From: JAXMAZ01 sp046350115
GTDB taxonomy: Bacteria; Planctomycetota; Planctomycetia; Gemmatales; Gemmataceae
DNA length: 64,000 nucleotides
Assembly (NCBI GenBank): GCA_046350115.1
Contig: JAXMAZ010000015.1
Location: 1 to 64,000 of the forward strand
Reading direction: 5' to 3'
This document shows, in pieces, positions 1 through 8,429 of this stretch. Under the pieces are notes generated by a model. It was not told the origin of the DNA. It ran no database searches and saw nothing but the letters and a program-made list of their open reading frames with translations. The stretch's first letter is position 1; each line of letters opens with the position of its first letter. A program made the position numbers and the translations under genes.

Positions 1-649
1 GTCTGCCGAGTCCGACCGGGTGCTGATCGCCGACATCCGGGCCGGCGGGGCGACGGCCGAGGCCGCCTGGGAAACCCTGGTCCACCGGTACGAGGGCCGG
101 CTCCGGGCTTACGTCCGCCGCCGACTCCGGGACCACAGCACCACCGACGACGTGGTGCAAGACACGTTCATCGGCTTCCTGAACAGCCTGGCCAACTTCG
201 ACGACAAGCGCGACCTGCAAACCTGGCTATTCACCATCGCCTCGCACAAGGTGACGGACCAGCTCCGCAAGATGGGCCGCCGGCCCTACGCCACCGGCAG
301 CGAGGCGGACGAGGAGCAGCTCGGCCGGGAGGCCGACCACCGCCAGCGGCCGGCCAGCAGCCTGGCCCGCAGCAAAGAGCGGCTGGACCTGGAGCACGAG
401 GCGGTCGCCCGCGGCCTGCGGGAACTGGTCCGCGGGTTTCAGCAGCGGGGCGAGTACAAGCGGGTGCAAGTCCTGGAGCTGCTGTTCGTGAAGGGGTGGC
501 CGAACTGGCAGGTGGCCGAGTTCCTGCACGTCAGTGAGCAGCAGGTGGCGAATTACCGGTTCGCGGCGGTGAAGAAGCTGACCGAGGGGATGAAGGCGGC
601 CGGGCTACCGGCCGACGTGTTCCCCGAGTTGGCCGACGCCGGCGGCTGA
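1..649 (+). CDS. ECF-type RNA polymerase sigma factor, 5' end cut by window edge
   Basis: The frame is open to base 1, so the true start probably lies outside the window. A GTG at 20 would give 209 residues, but the sequence before it (SAESDRV) already reads like family N-terminus. Region 2 is visible as DDVVQDTFIGFL followed by DLQTWLFTIASHKVTDQLRK, the core-binding and -10-recognition helices. Region 4 is the C-terminal helix-turn-helix around GWPNWQVAEFLHVSEQQVAN. A charged linker of about 60 residues separates them, long for an ECF factor but usual in planctomycetes. It should redirect RNA polymerase to alternative promoters. No anti-sigma gene follows; the next gene is 165 bases away behind its own putative promoter. 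The family call is firm; the regulon is unknown. Confidence 0.9.
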   Translation, partial: SAESDRVLIADIRAGGATAEAAWETLVHRYEGRLRAYVRRRLRDHSTTDDVVQDTFIGFLNSLANFDDKRDLQTWLFTIASHKVTDQLRKMGRRPYATGSEADEEQLGREADHRQRPASSLARSKERLDLEHEAVARGLRELVRGFQQRGEYKRVQVLELLFVKGWPNWQVAEFLHVSEQQVANYRFAAVKKLTEGMKAAGLPADVFPELADAGG

Positions 650-672
650 AACCGGCCGCACCCGTCCGATCC

Positions 673-701
673 TTGACGCCTCCCCGTCGGCCGCCGATAC
701 T
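673..701 (+). promoter_or_regulatory. Putative sigma70-type promoter for the DUF1254 gene
   Basis: A TTGACG -35 box (673-678) and a GATACT -10 box (696-701) are separated by exactly 17 bases, between the sigma-factor stop and the gene starting at 815. It would give a leader of about 105 bases. Boxes this close to consensus are uncommon by chance in DNA this GC-rich, but no transcript data exist here. Confidence 0.45.
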
Positions 702-814
702 GTCGCACACGGCACATTTCTGACCCATGTCACGGCCCAGGGGCCGGCGGGCTTAGCCCGAGACGGGCCGCCGTTCGCCCGGTCCTCACGCCCCTGGACG
801 CCCGGGAGTTCACC

Positions 815-2212
815 GTGCGGACACGATCGACCCTGGCCGCCGCCCTGCTCGCCGCCGCGGCCCCGTTCGGGGGGGCGGCCCCGCCGGCCCCCGTCACCGA
901 CGACGAGGCCGCCGAGATCGCCGTCGAGGCGTACCTGTACGCCTACCCGATCGTGATCATGGACGTCACCCGGCGGGTGACGACCAACGTCGCGGCGCCC
1001 GCCGGGGAGTACGCCCCGGTCAACCAGTTCGCGCACATGCGGGCGTTCCCGGACGCCGCCTTCACGGCCGTCGTCCGGCCGAACGCCGACACGCTGTACT
1101 CGTCCCTGTTCTTCGACGTGTCGAAGGAGCCGCTCGTCGTCACCGTGCCCGACTCGGGCGGCCGGTACTTCCTGCTGCCGATGCTGGACCTGTGGTCGGA
1201 CGTGTTCGCCAGCCCCGGCAAGCGGACCACCGGCACCGGCCCGCAGGCGTTCGCCATCGTCGGCCCGAAGTGGGCGGGCGAGCTGCCCGCGGGCGTCGAC
1301 CCGATCCGCGCACCGACCAGCGTGGGCTGGATGATCGGCCGGACGCAGACCAACGGCAAGGCCGACTACGCCGCCGTCCACGAGTTCCAGGACGGGCTGA
1401 CCGCGGTGCCGCTGAGCGGCTACGGCAAGCCTTACACCCCGCCGAAGGGGGCCGTCGAACCGAAACAGGACATGGCCGCCCCCGTGGACCAAGTGGCGAA
1501 GATGGACGCCGCCACGTTCTTCGCCCACTTCGCCGAAGTGACCCGGGAGAACCCGCCGCACGCCAACGACCACCCCGTGCTGGCCCGGATGCGGCGGCTC
1601 GGGCTGGAGCCGGGCAAGCCGTTCGACCTGGCCGCGACGTCGCCCCAGGCCCGGCAGGCGCTGGAGAAGGCGCCGGCGGCCGCGCAAAAGCAGATCGTCG
1701 AGCAACTGACGCGGGCCGGCACCCGGGTCGGCAACTGGCAGATGATCACCCCGCCGGTCGGCACCTACGGCACCGACTACGTCCGCCGGGCCGTCATCGC
1801 CTTCGGCGGGCTGGGGGCGAACGTCAGTGAAGACGCCATCTACCCCACCACCCTGACCGACGCCGACGGCCGGCCGTACGACTCGGGCAAGAAGTACGTC
1901 CTCCACTTCGCCAAGGGGCAGCTCCCGCCGGTCCGGGCGTTCTGGTCGCTGACGATGTACGACGAGCGGCAGTTCTTCACCGCCAACCCGATCGACCGGT
2001 TCGCCATCGGCGACCGGGACAAGCTCAAGCTCAACGCGGACGGGTCGCTGACGCTGTACGTGCAGCGGGAGTCGCCGGGGGCGGACAAGGAGTCGAACTG
2101 GCTGCCGGCCCCGAAGCAGGGCGGGTTCAGCATGAACCTGCGGCTGTACTGGCCGAAGCCGGCGGCGCTCGACGGCACCTGGGCGCCGCCGGCGGTGACG
2201 GAGGCGAAGTAG
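815..2212 (+). CDS. DUF1254/DUF1214 domain secreted protein
   Basis: A 465-residue protein with a GTG start 12 bases after a GGGAG ribosome-binding site. Residues 1-22 form a signal peptide (MRTRSTLAAALLAAAAPFGG). The DUF1254 domain follows (AYLYAYPIVIMDVTRRVTTN is its characteristic opening, then HMRAFPDAAF and VVRPNADTLYS), and DUF1214 forms the C-terminal third (FWSLTMYDERQFF, NPIDRFAIGDRD). Proteins of this architecture are widespread, usually exported and about 450-480 residues, so this one is full length. The biochemical role of the family is not established. It stands alone between the sigma factor and a convergent kinase gene. The family call is secure; no function is assigned. Confidence 0.9.
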   Translation: MRTRSTLAAALLAAAAPFGGAAPPAPVTDDEAAEIAVEAYLYAYPIVIMDVTRRVTTNVAAPAGEYAPVNQFAHMRAFPDAAFTAVVRPNADTLYSSLFFDVSKEPLVVTVPDSGGRYFLLPMLDLWSDVFASPGKRTTGTGPQAFAIVGPKWAGELPAGVDPIRAPTSVGWMIGRTQTNGKADYAAVHEFQDGLTAVPLSGYGKPYTPPKGAVEPKQDMAAPVDQVAKMDAATFFAHFAEVTRENPPHANDHPVLARMRRLGLEPGKPFDLAATSPQARQALEKAPAAAQKQIVEQLTRAGTRVGNWQMITPPVGTYGTDYVRRAVIAFGGLGANVSEDAIYPTTLTDADGRPYDSGKKYVLHFAKGQLPPVRAFWSLTMYDERQFFTANPIDRFAIGDRDKLKLNADGSLTLYVQRESPGADKESNWLPAPKQGGFSMNLRLYWPKPAALDGTWAPPAVTEAK

Positions 2213-2255
2213 GGGGGACCGATCCGGCGGGGGCACCGGACGACCGATCCCCCGC

Positions 2256-5036
2256 TCACTTCGGCTCGTCCGCCTCCAGCACCACCCGGAACCCGATGTC
2301 CATGAACGGGGTGGCGATCTGGAGCTGGTAGCGCTGGGCGACCCCCTCCGCGTCGAACGACAGGAACGACCCGCCCCGGGCCACCTTCATCCCCTCCTCC
2401 GACGCGGCCACCGTCCGGACCGGGTTCTGCCGGGGCAGGTTCGGCAGGATGCCGTACCAGTCCTCGCACATCTCGAACACGTTTCCGAACATGTCGTACA
2501 GGCCGAACTCGTTCGGCTTGAAGCTCTTCACCGGGGCGGTGAACGGGTACTTGTCGTTGAACGGGAAGGCGCCGGCCCGGAACCGGGGGAGGTCGGCCGC
2601 GAACTGTTGGGCCAGCGCCTGGTCGAACACGTTGGCGGCCCCCCGGAGCGGGCCGACGGCGGTGTCCCCGAACGGGAACTTGCCGGCCCCGTTGGCCCGG
2701 GCGGCGTACTCCCACTCGGCCTCGGTCGGCAGGCGGTAGCGGCGGCTCTCCTTCTTGCTCAGCCACTTGCAGAACGCCGTCGCGTCGTTCCAGGTGACGT
2801 TCACCACCGGGTGGTCGTCCCCCTGCTTGAACCCGGGGTCGGCCCAGGTGAACTCCTTCCGCTGGGTGAACGACGGGGGCGGGGATCCCTTGACGTAGCC
2901 GAACCCGCCTTTGTCCGACCGCTCGGCCTCGGTCTGCTCGCCGCTGTCCTTGAGGAACTGGCGGAACTGGCCGACCGTCACCTCGGTCGCCCCGAGGTAG
3001 AACGGGCGGGTCAGCTCGACCTCCCGCGGCGTCTGGTCGTGCAGCGGCGGCTCCTCCTTCCCTTTGATCCCCATGGTGAACGTGCCGGCCGAGATCAGCC
3101 GCAGGGGCATGCGGACGGTGTTCGTCACCTCGGTCGCCAGCGGCACCCGCTTGAGCGTCCCGTCCACCTCGACCACCTGTGTGGCCCGGTCCGCCGGCGG
3201 GCTGACCGGCAGGGTGGTCGTCTCGAACCCGGTCGCCTCGATCCGCACGGTCTGCGGCTTCCGCTTCACCTCGTACTCGCCGGCCGCGGCGTCGAGCGGC
3301 TTGGCGGACGCGTCGTCCGGGAACGTCACCCGGGCGCCCGGCGGCTGGCCGCGGACGACCAGCCGCATCGTCGACGGGGGGGGCGGCGGGATCGGCTTGA
3401 GGGTCACGTCGTAGTCGGTCCGCGACGCCGTGTTGATGGCCACCCGGGCCGGCTCGAACCCGTCCTTGACCAGCACCCGGGTGTGCTCGCCGGGCGGCAG
3501 AGTGAGGGTGGCCGGCGTCCGCTCGGCGGTCGGGACGGGCTGGCCGTCGGTCCCAACTTGGGCGATCGTCGCCCCGTCCGGGGACGACCGGAGGCGGACC
3601 TCGACCGGACGCGGGGGTTCTTTCTTCGTGGGCAGGGTCGGCACCGTCCCGTGGTCGGTCGGTTTGGTAGCGGCCCCGTCCCCTCCCTTCTGGGTCGGTT
3701 CGGTGCCGCCGTCTTTCTTCCCGGTCCCCTCGGTGACGACCGGCTTCGGCCCGGGCCACAGGAGGACTACGGCCGCGACCACCAGCCCGGCCGCGGCCAG
3801 GCCGACGGCGATCGCCGGCCCCCGCCGCTTCTTGCGGCGGGCCGGGGCGGCGACGGTCTTCGTGTCGGCGTGAGTCGGGACCACCGGCCTGGCCGTCACC
3901 GGCGGTGGCGGCGGAGGGGGCGAGGGGGCCCGGCCCGGTTGGCGGGCGATGGCCCGCAGCCGGTCGCCCACCTCCTTGGCCGACGCCGGCCGCTCGGTCG
4001 CGTCCTTGGCCATCATCCGGCCGATCAGCTCGGCCAGGGCGGGCGGCACGTCCGGGTTGGCCTTGGTGACGACGGGCGGGTCCAGGGTGGCCACGTTGAC
4101 GAACGTGTTGGCGATGCTCGTCTTGTCGTGGAACGGGTGCCGGCCGGTGGCCATCTCGTACAGCATCACCCCGAGGCTGAACAGGTCGGTCCGGGGGTCC
4201 ACCGCCCGGCCCCCCTCCAACTGCTCGGGGCTCATGTACGCCGGGGTGCCGAGCATCTCCTGGGTGCCGGTCAGCATCCCGGCCCCGGGGTTGGTCTGGC
4301 GGGCCAGCCCGAAGTCGAGCAGCTTGCCCCGCTTCACCCGGTCGGCCGGGTCCGGGGCGGCCGGGTCGCCCTCCAGCCAGACGTTGCTCGGCTTGACGTC
4401 CCGGTGGATCACCCCGCAGGCGTGGGCGGCGGCCAGCCCGTCGGCCACCTCCGTCCCGACTTTGACCAGGAAGTCGATCGGCGGCCGGGGGGTGCGGTCC
4501 AGGTAGTCCTTGAGCGTCTCCCCGCGGAGCAGGGGCATGGCCAGGTACAGTTGCCCGTCCTGCTCGCCGGCGGCGTAGATCGGCACCACGTTCTCGTGGT
4601 CGATCCCGGCCTGGGCCTTGGCCTCCTTCAGGAACCGCTCCCGGACCCGCGGGTTGAACACCTTCTCCGGGTGGATCAGCTTGAGGGCGACGTGCCGGCC
4701 GAGGTGCACCTCCTCGGCCCGGTACACCACCCCCATCCCGCCCTCGCCGAGCACCTCCAGCAGCTTGTAGTTGCCGATCCGGCGGGGCGCCTTGTCGGCC
4801 GGGTCGGGGGGCGGCGGGGGCGGGAACCCGCCGGGGGTGTCCGTGCTGCCGAGGGTGCCGAACGGGTCGATCTTGGGGGCGATCGGGCCGGTCGCCCGGA
4901 GCTGGGCCAGGCGGACGACCAGCTTGGGGATCAGCTCCGGGCAGTCCTTGCACAGCTCCTCCGGGGTCGGGTCCAGCCCGCGGGCCCGGGCGGCTTGCCA
5001 GTCGCGGACGAGCGGGGCCAGCGGGTCGTCGGCCAT
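2256..5036 (-). CDS. Membrane Ser/Thr protein kinase fused to PEGA-like repeats and an FGE/SUMF1-like domain
   Basis: A 926-residue protein. The Hanks-type kinase domain covers about residues 89-355: glycine loop GEGGMGVVY, catalytic lysine in VALKLI, HRDVKPSN catalytic loop, DFGLA. One membrane helix lies near 400 (AVGLAAAGLVVAAVVLLW), so the kinase is cytoplasmic and the rest is outside. Two PEGA-like beta segments follow (LPPGEHTRVLVKDGFEP and AGEYEVKRKPQTVRIEATGFE). The last 285 residues are an FGE-sulfatase fold (ISAGTFTMG, YRLPTEAEWEYAAR, LYDMFGNVFEMCEDWYG, ARGGSF, GFRVV). Where catalytic FGE enzymes carry two cysteines after RGGS, this protein reads FLSFDAEGVAQRY with none, so it probably senses or binds rather than makes formylglycine. 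Kinase-FGE fusions are typical of planctomycetes. Confidence 0.93.
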   Translation of the reverse strand: MADDPLAPLVRDWQAARARGLDPTPEELCKDCPELIPKLVVRLAQLRATGPIAPKIDPFGTLGSTDTPGGFPPPPPPDPADKAPRRIGNYKLLEVLGEGGMGVVYRAEEVHLGRHVALKLIHPEKVFNPRVRERFLKEAKAQAGIDHENVVPIYAAGEQDGQLYLAMPLLRGETLKDYLDRTPRPPIDFLVKVGTEVADGLAAAHACGVIHRDVKPSNVWLEGDPAAPDPADRVKRGKLLDFGLARQTNPGAGMLTGTQEMLGTPAYMSPEQLEGGRAVDPRTDLFSLGVMLYEMATGRHPFHDKTSIANTFVNVATLDPPVVTKANPDVPPALAELIGRMMAKDATERPASAKEVGDRLRAIARQPGRAPSPPPPPPPVTARPVVPTHADTKTVAAPARRKKRRGPAIAVGLAAAGLVVAAVVLLWPGPKPVVTEGTGKKDGGTEPTQKGGDGAATKPTDHGTVPTLPTKKEPPRPVEVRLRSSPDGATIAQVGTDGQPVPTAERTPATLTLPPGEHTRVLVKDGFEPARVAINTASRTDYDVTLKPIPPPPPSTMRLVVRGQPPGARVTFPDDASAKPLDAAAGEYEVKRKPQTVRIEATGFETTTLPVSPPADRATQVVEVDGTLKRVPLATEVTNTVRMPLRLISAGTFTMGIKGKEEPPLHDQTPREVELTRPFYLGATEVTVGQFRQFLKDSGEQTEAERSDKGGFGYVKGSPPPSFTQRKEFTWADPGFKQGDDHPVVNVTWNDATAFCKWLSKKESRRYRLPTEAEWEYAARANGAGKFPFGDTAVGPLRGAANVFDQALAQQFAADLPRFRAGAFPFNDKYPFTAPVKSFKPNEFGLYDMFGNVFEMCEDWYGILPNLPRQNPVRTVAASEEGMKVARGGSFLSFDAEGVAQRYQLQIATPFMDIGFRVVLEADEPK

Positions 5037-5145
5037 GCGGGAGGCTCCGGGGGAGCGGCGGGGCGGCCGCTGGGGAACACTCTACCGCCACGCCGGGCGG
5101 GGGTCGAGCGGGGCGGCGGTGCCCAGTGAGGCGGGGCGGGTTTTG

Positions 5146-5174
5146 CTCCCCCTCCCCGAAGCGGAGAGGGGGAG
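5146..5174. repeat. Short GC hairpin between divergent genes
   Basis: CTCCCCCTC at 5146-5154 pairs with GAGGGGGAG at 5166-5174. It lies in the 242-base gap between the kinase gene and the LCCL gene and resembles a half-unit of the palindrome family seen at 46973-47103. No other feature was seen in this gap. Confidence 0.35.
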
Positions 5175-5278
5175 AAAGGCCAAAGCGGCCCGAGGCACGA
5201 CCGAGCCGCCGGTCGGCTCGACTCCCGCCCGCAGAGCGAGTACGGTGGAGTCGGCCCGTTCGCCCCGGAGGGTGTGTC

Positions 5279-6177
5279 GTGGTCTGCGCCCTGATCGCCG
5301 CGGTCGTCGCCGGCTCGCCCGTCCCCGCGTCCTCGTCCCCGCCGCCGCCCGGCACCCCGTTCGAGGTGGCGTTCACCGACGACGGGGTGTTGAAAGTGGC
5401 CGTCCTCGACCCGGTGTTCGAGTTCGACACCCCCTACGGGCCGCTCCGGGTGCCGGCCCGGGAGGTGCGGCGGATCGACCTGGCCCCGCGGCTGCCGGAC
5501 GCCGACGCCCGGGAGGTGGACGCCGCGGTCGCCGACCTGGCCGGGGCCGACCCGGCGAAGCGGGGGCCGGCCCGCAAGGCGCTGGTGGGGTTCGGGTGGA
5601 AAGCGGCCCCGGCCGTCCGGTGGGCCGCCCGCCGGGCCGACCCGCCGGCGGCCAAGCTGCTCGGCGAGGTGCTGGACGAGCTGCGGGCGGCCGACGGCCC
5701 CCGCCCGGCCGGCCCGGACCACGACCTGCTGGTGACGGACGACTCCCAGGTCGCCGGCCGGCTGGTCGGGCTGGGGGTGCGGGTGCGGACGGCCCAGTTC
5801 GGCGAGCAGCGGGTGCGGTTCGCGGACGTGCGGTCGCTGCGGGCGGCCGGGGAGGCCGGCACCCCGGTCGCCGGGTCGGCCGACGCCCCGACCAACCTGG
5901 TCGGCTACCAGGGGCAGTTCGGCAAGCAGCTCGCCCTGCGGGTGACGGGGGCGGTGGCCGGGTCGGTGTGGGGGAGCGGGCCGTACACCCTGGACTCGAC
6001 CCTGGCGGCGGGGGCCGTCCCCCCCCGCCGGCTGCGGCCGCGGGAGGCGGGGGGGGTGGGGGGGGGGGTGGGGGGGGGGCCCCCCGGCCGCCGGCCGGGC
6101 CGGACCCTCCGACCGGTGGGGGAGCCCCGCCCCCCCCACCCCAGCCCTCCCCCACAAGGGGGAGGGGGCCAGATTAA
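5279..6177 (+). pseudogene. Secreted LCCL-domain protein with a corrupted 3' end
   Basis: From a GTG at 5279 the frame reads a short signal peptide (MVCALIAAVVAGSPVPA), a beta-rich region (PFEVAFTDDGVLKVAV, TPYGPLRVPAREVRRIDL), a helical stretch, and a second beta region (LLVTDDSQVAGRL). An LCCL domain then starts: LALRVTGAVAGSVWGSGPYTLDSTLAA, where intact relatives continue AAVHAGLLRPGE. Here the following codons turn almost entirely into G and C, with a run of about 30 near-pure G at 6048-6080, and the domain never finishes. The TAA at 6177 is in the +1 frame; the original frame runs on into the next gene. Sequencing or consensus error in a poly-G tract is at least as likely as a real mutation. 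The role of such Gemmata LCCL proteins is unknown. Confidence 0.6.
6130..6172. repeat. Palindromic repeat half-unit (CCCTCCCCCACAAGGGGGAGGG family)
   Basis: CCCTCCCCC, ACAA, GGGGGAGGG forms a hairpin at about 6147-6169, preceded by a C-rich CCCCACCCCA segment. The same unit occurs twice in inverted orientation at 46973-47103. It occupies the gap between the LCCL gene and the gene at 6207. Confidence 0.6.
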
Positions 6178-6206
6178 GCCCCCGGTCCCCGTTCCCGGAG
6201 CCATTC

Positions 6207-6872
6207 ATGCGACGCGGTTGGGCGGTGTGCCTGCTCATGGTGGCCGGGCTGGCCCCGGTCACGGCCCAGCAGCCGACCGGCGGGGCCGTCCCGGCCGGGT
6301 TCCGCTGCTACATCGTCACCGACGACCGGTTCGACAAGCGGCCGGCGGCCGACGGCAAGGGGGCCGACCCCGACCCCCGGGACCGGACCAACCGGATGCA
6401 CGACCCGGTGGTCGAACTCGGCCTCAACCCGGTGGTGATGATCCTCACCCGGTCCGCCCCGGCCGGAGACGCCCCGGTCGCCCGGCTGATCAAGAAGGTG
6501 GGCGACCTGCCGGCCGAGCAGCGGAAGCTGCTCGGCCGCGGCCGGCCGATCTCGGTGGTCAACCCGGTGGCCGTCTTCCTGACCCTGGACAAAGACTACC
6601 CCGAGGACGAGCAGCGGGACGTGAAGGCGGCGGCCGTCCGCGACCTGGCGACGGCCCTCAAGGTGCGGCCGGTGCTGTACGGGCTGGCGGCCGGGAAGTC
6701 CCCGCAGACGGAGGCGTGGGGGGTGGCCGAGGGGACGGAGACGGTGGTGGTGGCGTACAACCGGATGATGGTGGTGAAGCGGTGGGAGTTCCCGGCCGGC
6801 ACCCCGCCGACGGACGCCCAGATCCAGGAGATCGTCGACGTAGCCGACCGGATGGCCGGGGTGAAGAAGTGA
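6207..6872 (+). CDS. Secreted protein of unknown function
   Basis: A 221-residue protein. Residues 1-20 are a signal peptide (MRRGWAVCLLMVAGLAPVTA, cleaved before QQ). The mature part alternates strands and helices (RCYIVTDDRF, NPVVMILTRSAP, NPVAVFLTLDKDYPEDEQRD, RPVLYGLAAG, TVVVAYNRMMVV), which suggests a thioredoxin-like fold, but no CxxC is present. The only mature cysteine is in FRCYIV, so redox activity is unlikely. It is codirectional with the LCCL gene and 30 bases from the TAA at 6177. A large palindrome begins just after its stop and probably separates it from the convergent gene at 6981. Confidence 0.75.
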   Translation: MRRGWAVCLLMVAGLAPVTAQQPTGGAVPAGFRCYIVTDDRFDKRPAADGKGADPDPRDRTNRMHDPVVELGLNPVVMILTRSAPAGDAPVARLIKKVGDLPAEQRKLLGRGRPISVVNPVAVFLTLDKDYPEDEQRDVKAAAVRDLATALKVRPVLYGLAAGKSPQTEAWGVAEGTETVVVAYNRMMVVKRWEFPAGTPPTDAQIQEIVDVADRMAGVKK

Positions 6873-6876
6873 TCCC

Positions 6877-6984
6877 GTAGGGTGCGTTGAGGAGGCTTTG
6901 CGACGAAACGCACCGGCCCCGCAAGGACACCCCTGACGGGGGGAAGTCTCACGGTGCGTTTCGCAGAGCCTCAACGCACCCTAC
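6877..6984. repeat. Palindromic element, GTAGGGTGCG family
   Basis: The left arm opens GTAGGGTGCGTTGAGGAGGC and the right arm closes GCCTCAACGCACCCTAC. The inner arms (CTTTGCGACGAAACGCACC and GGTGCGTTTCGCAGAG) also pair, around a loop of about 35 bases. It lies between convergent genes, and the CTA inside its right edge is the TAG stop of the minus-strand gene at 6981. Related copies are at 10081, 29492, 56361 and 56485. Confidence 0.85.
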
Positions 6985-8429
6985 AAAAACCCCTGCAAGA
7001 ACGGCCGCAGCACCCCTTCCGGGAACAGCACCCAGGCGAAGTCCCGCCGCCGTAGCAAAGCGTTCGCCGCCGTCTCCTGGCTCGCCTCTCGCAACTCCTC
7101 CCCGACCCCCTCGTACTCCTTCGTGACGAACGGCTGGAGCCGTTCGGTCGCGTCCCGCAACTGCCGGAACCACTCCCGTCGCTCGGCCCGGCCGGTCGGC
7201 TCGGCCCGGATCAGCGCCGCCTTGCGGTCCGCCGCCGGTCCGCCGGCCCCGTGCCGCTGCGGGTTCCACCGCAAGTCCCGCTCCCGGCGGTGCAGGTGCC
7301 GGACCGTGTCGGCGGTCGCCGGGAAGGTCGGCAGCGGCAGGTGCAACGTCGCGGACAACACCCCGTACCGCGGCGGCTCGATGCCGAAGTAGTCGCGGAT
7401 GAGGGCGTCCGTCACCTCGTCGTACTTCCCGCCGCCGATCCCGTGGACGAAGAAGTCCCCCAGGCAGAGCCGGCAGAACAGCGTCAGCGTCAGCGCCCGC
7501 GGCCGGGTCTGGTCGTCGACGCGGGTGACGGTGCGGGTCCGCCGGCCGGCCGGGTCCGGGCCGCCCCAGAACGGCGTCTCGCCCGGGGCCAGGTCCGGGA
7601 CCGGGTGGTTCGCGCTGCGGATGCCGTGGGCCTGCCGGTACTCGCCGACGGCCGCGTTGTACACCGCCCGGAACCGCTCCCGGTCGGCGAGGATGTGGGT
7701 GGCGAACCGGCGGAAGGCGTCGGTCCGGGCCAGCCGGCTGACCGGCAGTTCCAGGTTGTGGCAGCCCCACTCCCGCTCGTAGCTCCGCCGGACCCGCGCG
7801 AACCGCCCGCCGATGGTGTCCGGGCACCGGACGACCCGAGGCCAGACCTGCGGCAGCAGCGGCTCGTACCCCCAGTTGGCCCACAGCGGGGCGGCCCGGT
7901 CGGCGAACGTGCGGAACAACTCCGGGTCGTGGGGTTCACGGGTTTCGTAGGGTGCTTCCGCCTCGAACGTGTCGAACGGCACCGACTGGAGGTGGACGCG
8001 GCCCGGCTCGAACCGGTCCCAGGTCGGCAGCCGGAGCGAGGTGGACTTGAGCGTGTCGGTGTCGGCGACCAGGTTGAGCGAGACACCGCCGAGTTGCTTG
8101 GCCAGCCCGTTCAGAGCGAAGTGCTTAACCCAGACGCCGGGATGGGAGAGTTCGGGCTGATGCCCCGCCAACACGAGGGGCGCATCGGGCGAAAGCCCAC
8201 CCCCAGCGGGGGGTGGGCTTGGAACCTCCCCTTTCAGGTACTCAGCGGCTAACCCCAAAACCTCCCGCCGGGCCGCCTGCCGCAGTTCGCCCAGCGGCGC
8301 CCCGCCGACCTTCACCGCCTCCGCGTTCAGCCGCCGGCGGTTCTCGTCGGCCAGCCGCGGCCAGTCTCCGCGCGGCGGGTCGGCCAGCACGGCCCGGTCG
8401 GCGCCCGGCGCCCGGTAGCGCGTCAACAC
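6981..8429 (-). CDS. Conserved protein of unknown function, overlapping the GT2 gene
   Basis: A 482-residue protein from a GTG at 8429 that overlaps the end of the glycosyltransferase gene by 7 bases; an in-frame GTG at 8441 is an alternative. There is no signal peptide or membrane helix. Recognisable blocks are VLAGHQPELSHPGVWVKHF, NLVADTDTLKSTSLRLP and TETHILADRERF-like helices around residue 240. The GHQPE block loosely recalls the GQQP motif of BshC (bacillithiol synthase), but the catalytic context is not convincing, so no function is given. A palindromic repeat lies inside the coding region at 8187-8224 and encodes a PSPPPAGGGLSP insert without breaking the frame. The overlap implies coexpression with the glycosyltransferase. 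Confidence 0.75.
   Translation of the reverse strand: MLTRYRAPGADRAVLADPPRGDWPRLADENRRRLNAEAVKVGGAPLGELRQAARREVLGLAAEYLKGEVPSPPPAGGGLSPDAPLVLAGHQPELSHPGVWVKHFALNGLAKQLGGVSLNLVADTDTLKSTSLRLPTWDRFEPGRVHLQSVPFDTFEAEAPYETREPHDPELFRTFADRAAPLWANWGYEPLLPQVWPRVVRCPDTIGGRFARVRRSYEREWGCHNLELPVSRLARTDAFRRFATHILADRERFRAVYNAAVGEYRQAHGIRSANHPVPDLAPGETPFWGGPDPAGRRTRTVTRVDDQTRPRALTLTLFCRLCLGDFFVHGIGGGKYDEVTDALIRDYFGIEPPRYGVLSATLHLPLPTFPATADTVRHLHRRERDLRWNPQRHGAGGPAADRKAALIRAEPTGRAERREWFRQLRDATERLQPFVTKEYEGVGEELREASQETAANALLRRRDFAWVLFPEGVLRPFLQGFL
8187..8224. repeat. Palindromic repeat inside a coding region
   Basis: GGGCGAAAGCCCACCCCC, AGC, GGGGGGTGGGCTT. The hairpin and its GGGCGAAAG flank recur in intergenic DNA at 18521-18558. 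Here it sits in frame in the gene 6981-8429. Confidence 0.75.

Noticed and set aside
605..2236. Long minus-strand open frame over the DUF1254 gene
   Set aside because: Antisense shadow typical of high-GC DNA; Arg/Pro/Gly-rich without any domain, while the plus strand encodes a full family protein.
1840..5430. 1196-residue minus-strand frame over the kinase gene
   Set aside because: Off-frame translation with Arg/Pro/Gly nonsense; the kinase-FGE frame 2256-5036 has all motifs.
6981..8429. BshC (bacillithiol synthase) assignment
   Set aside because: Only the GHQPE block is similar; the remaining signature and a bsh context are missing.
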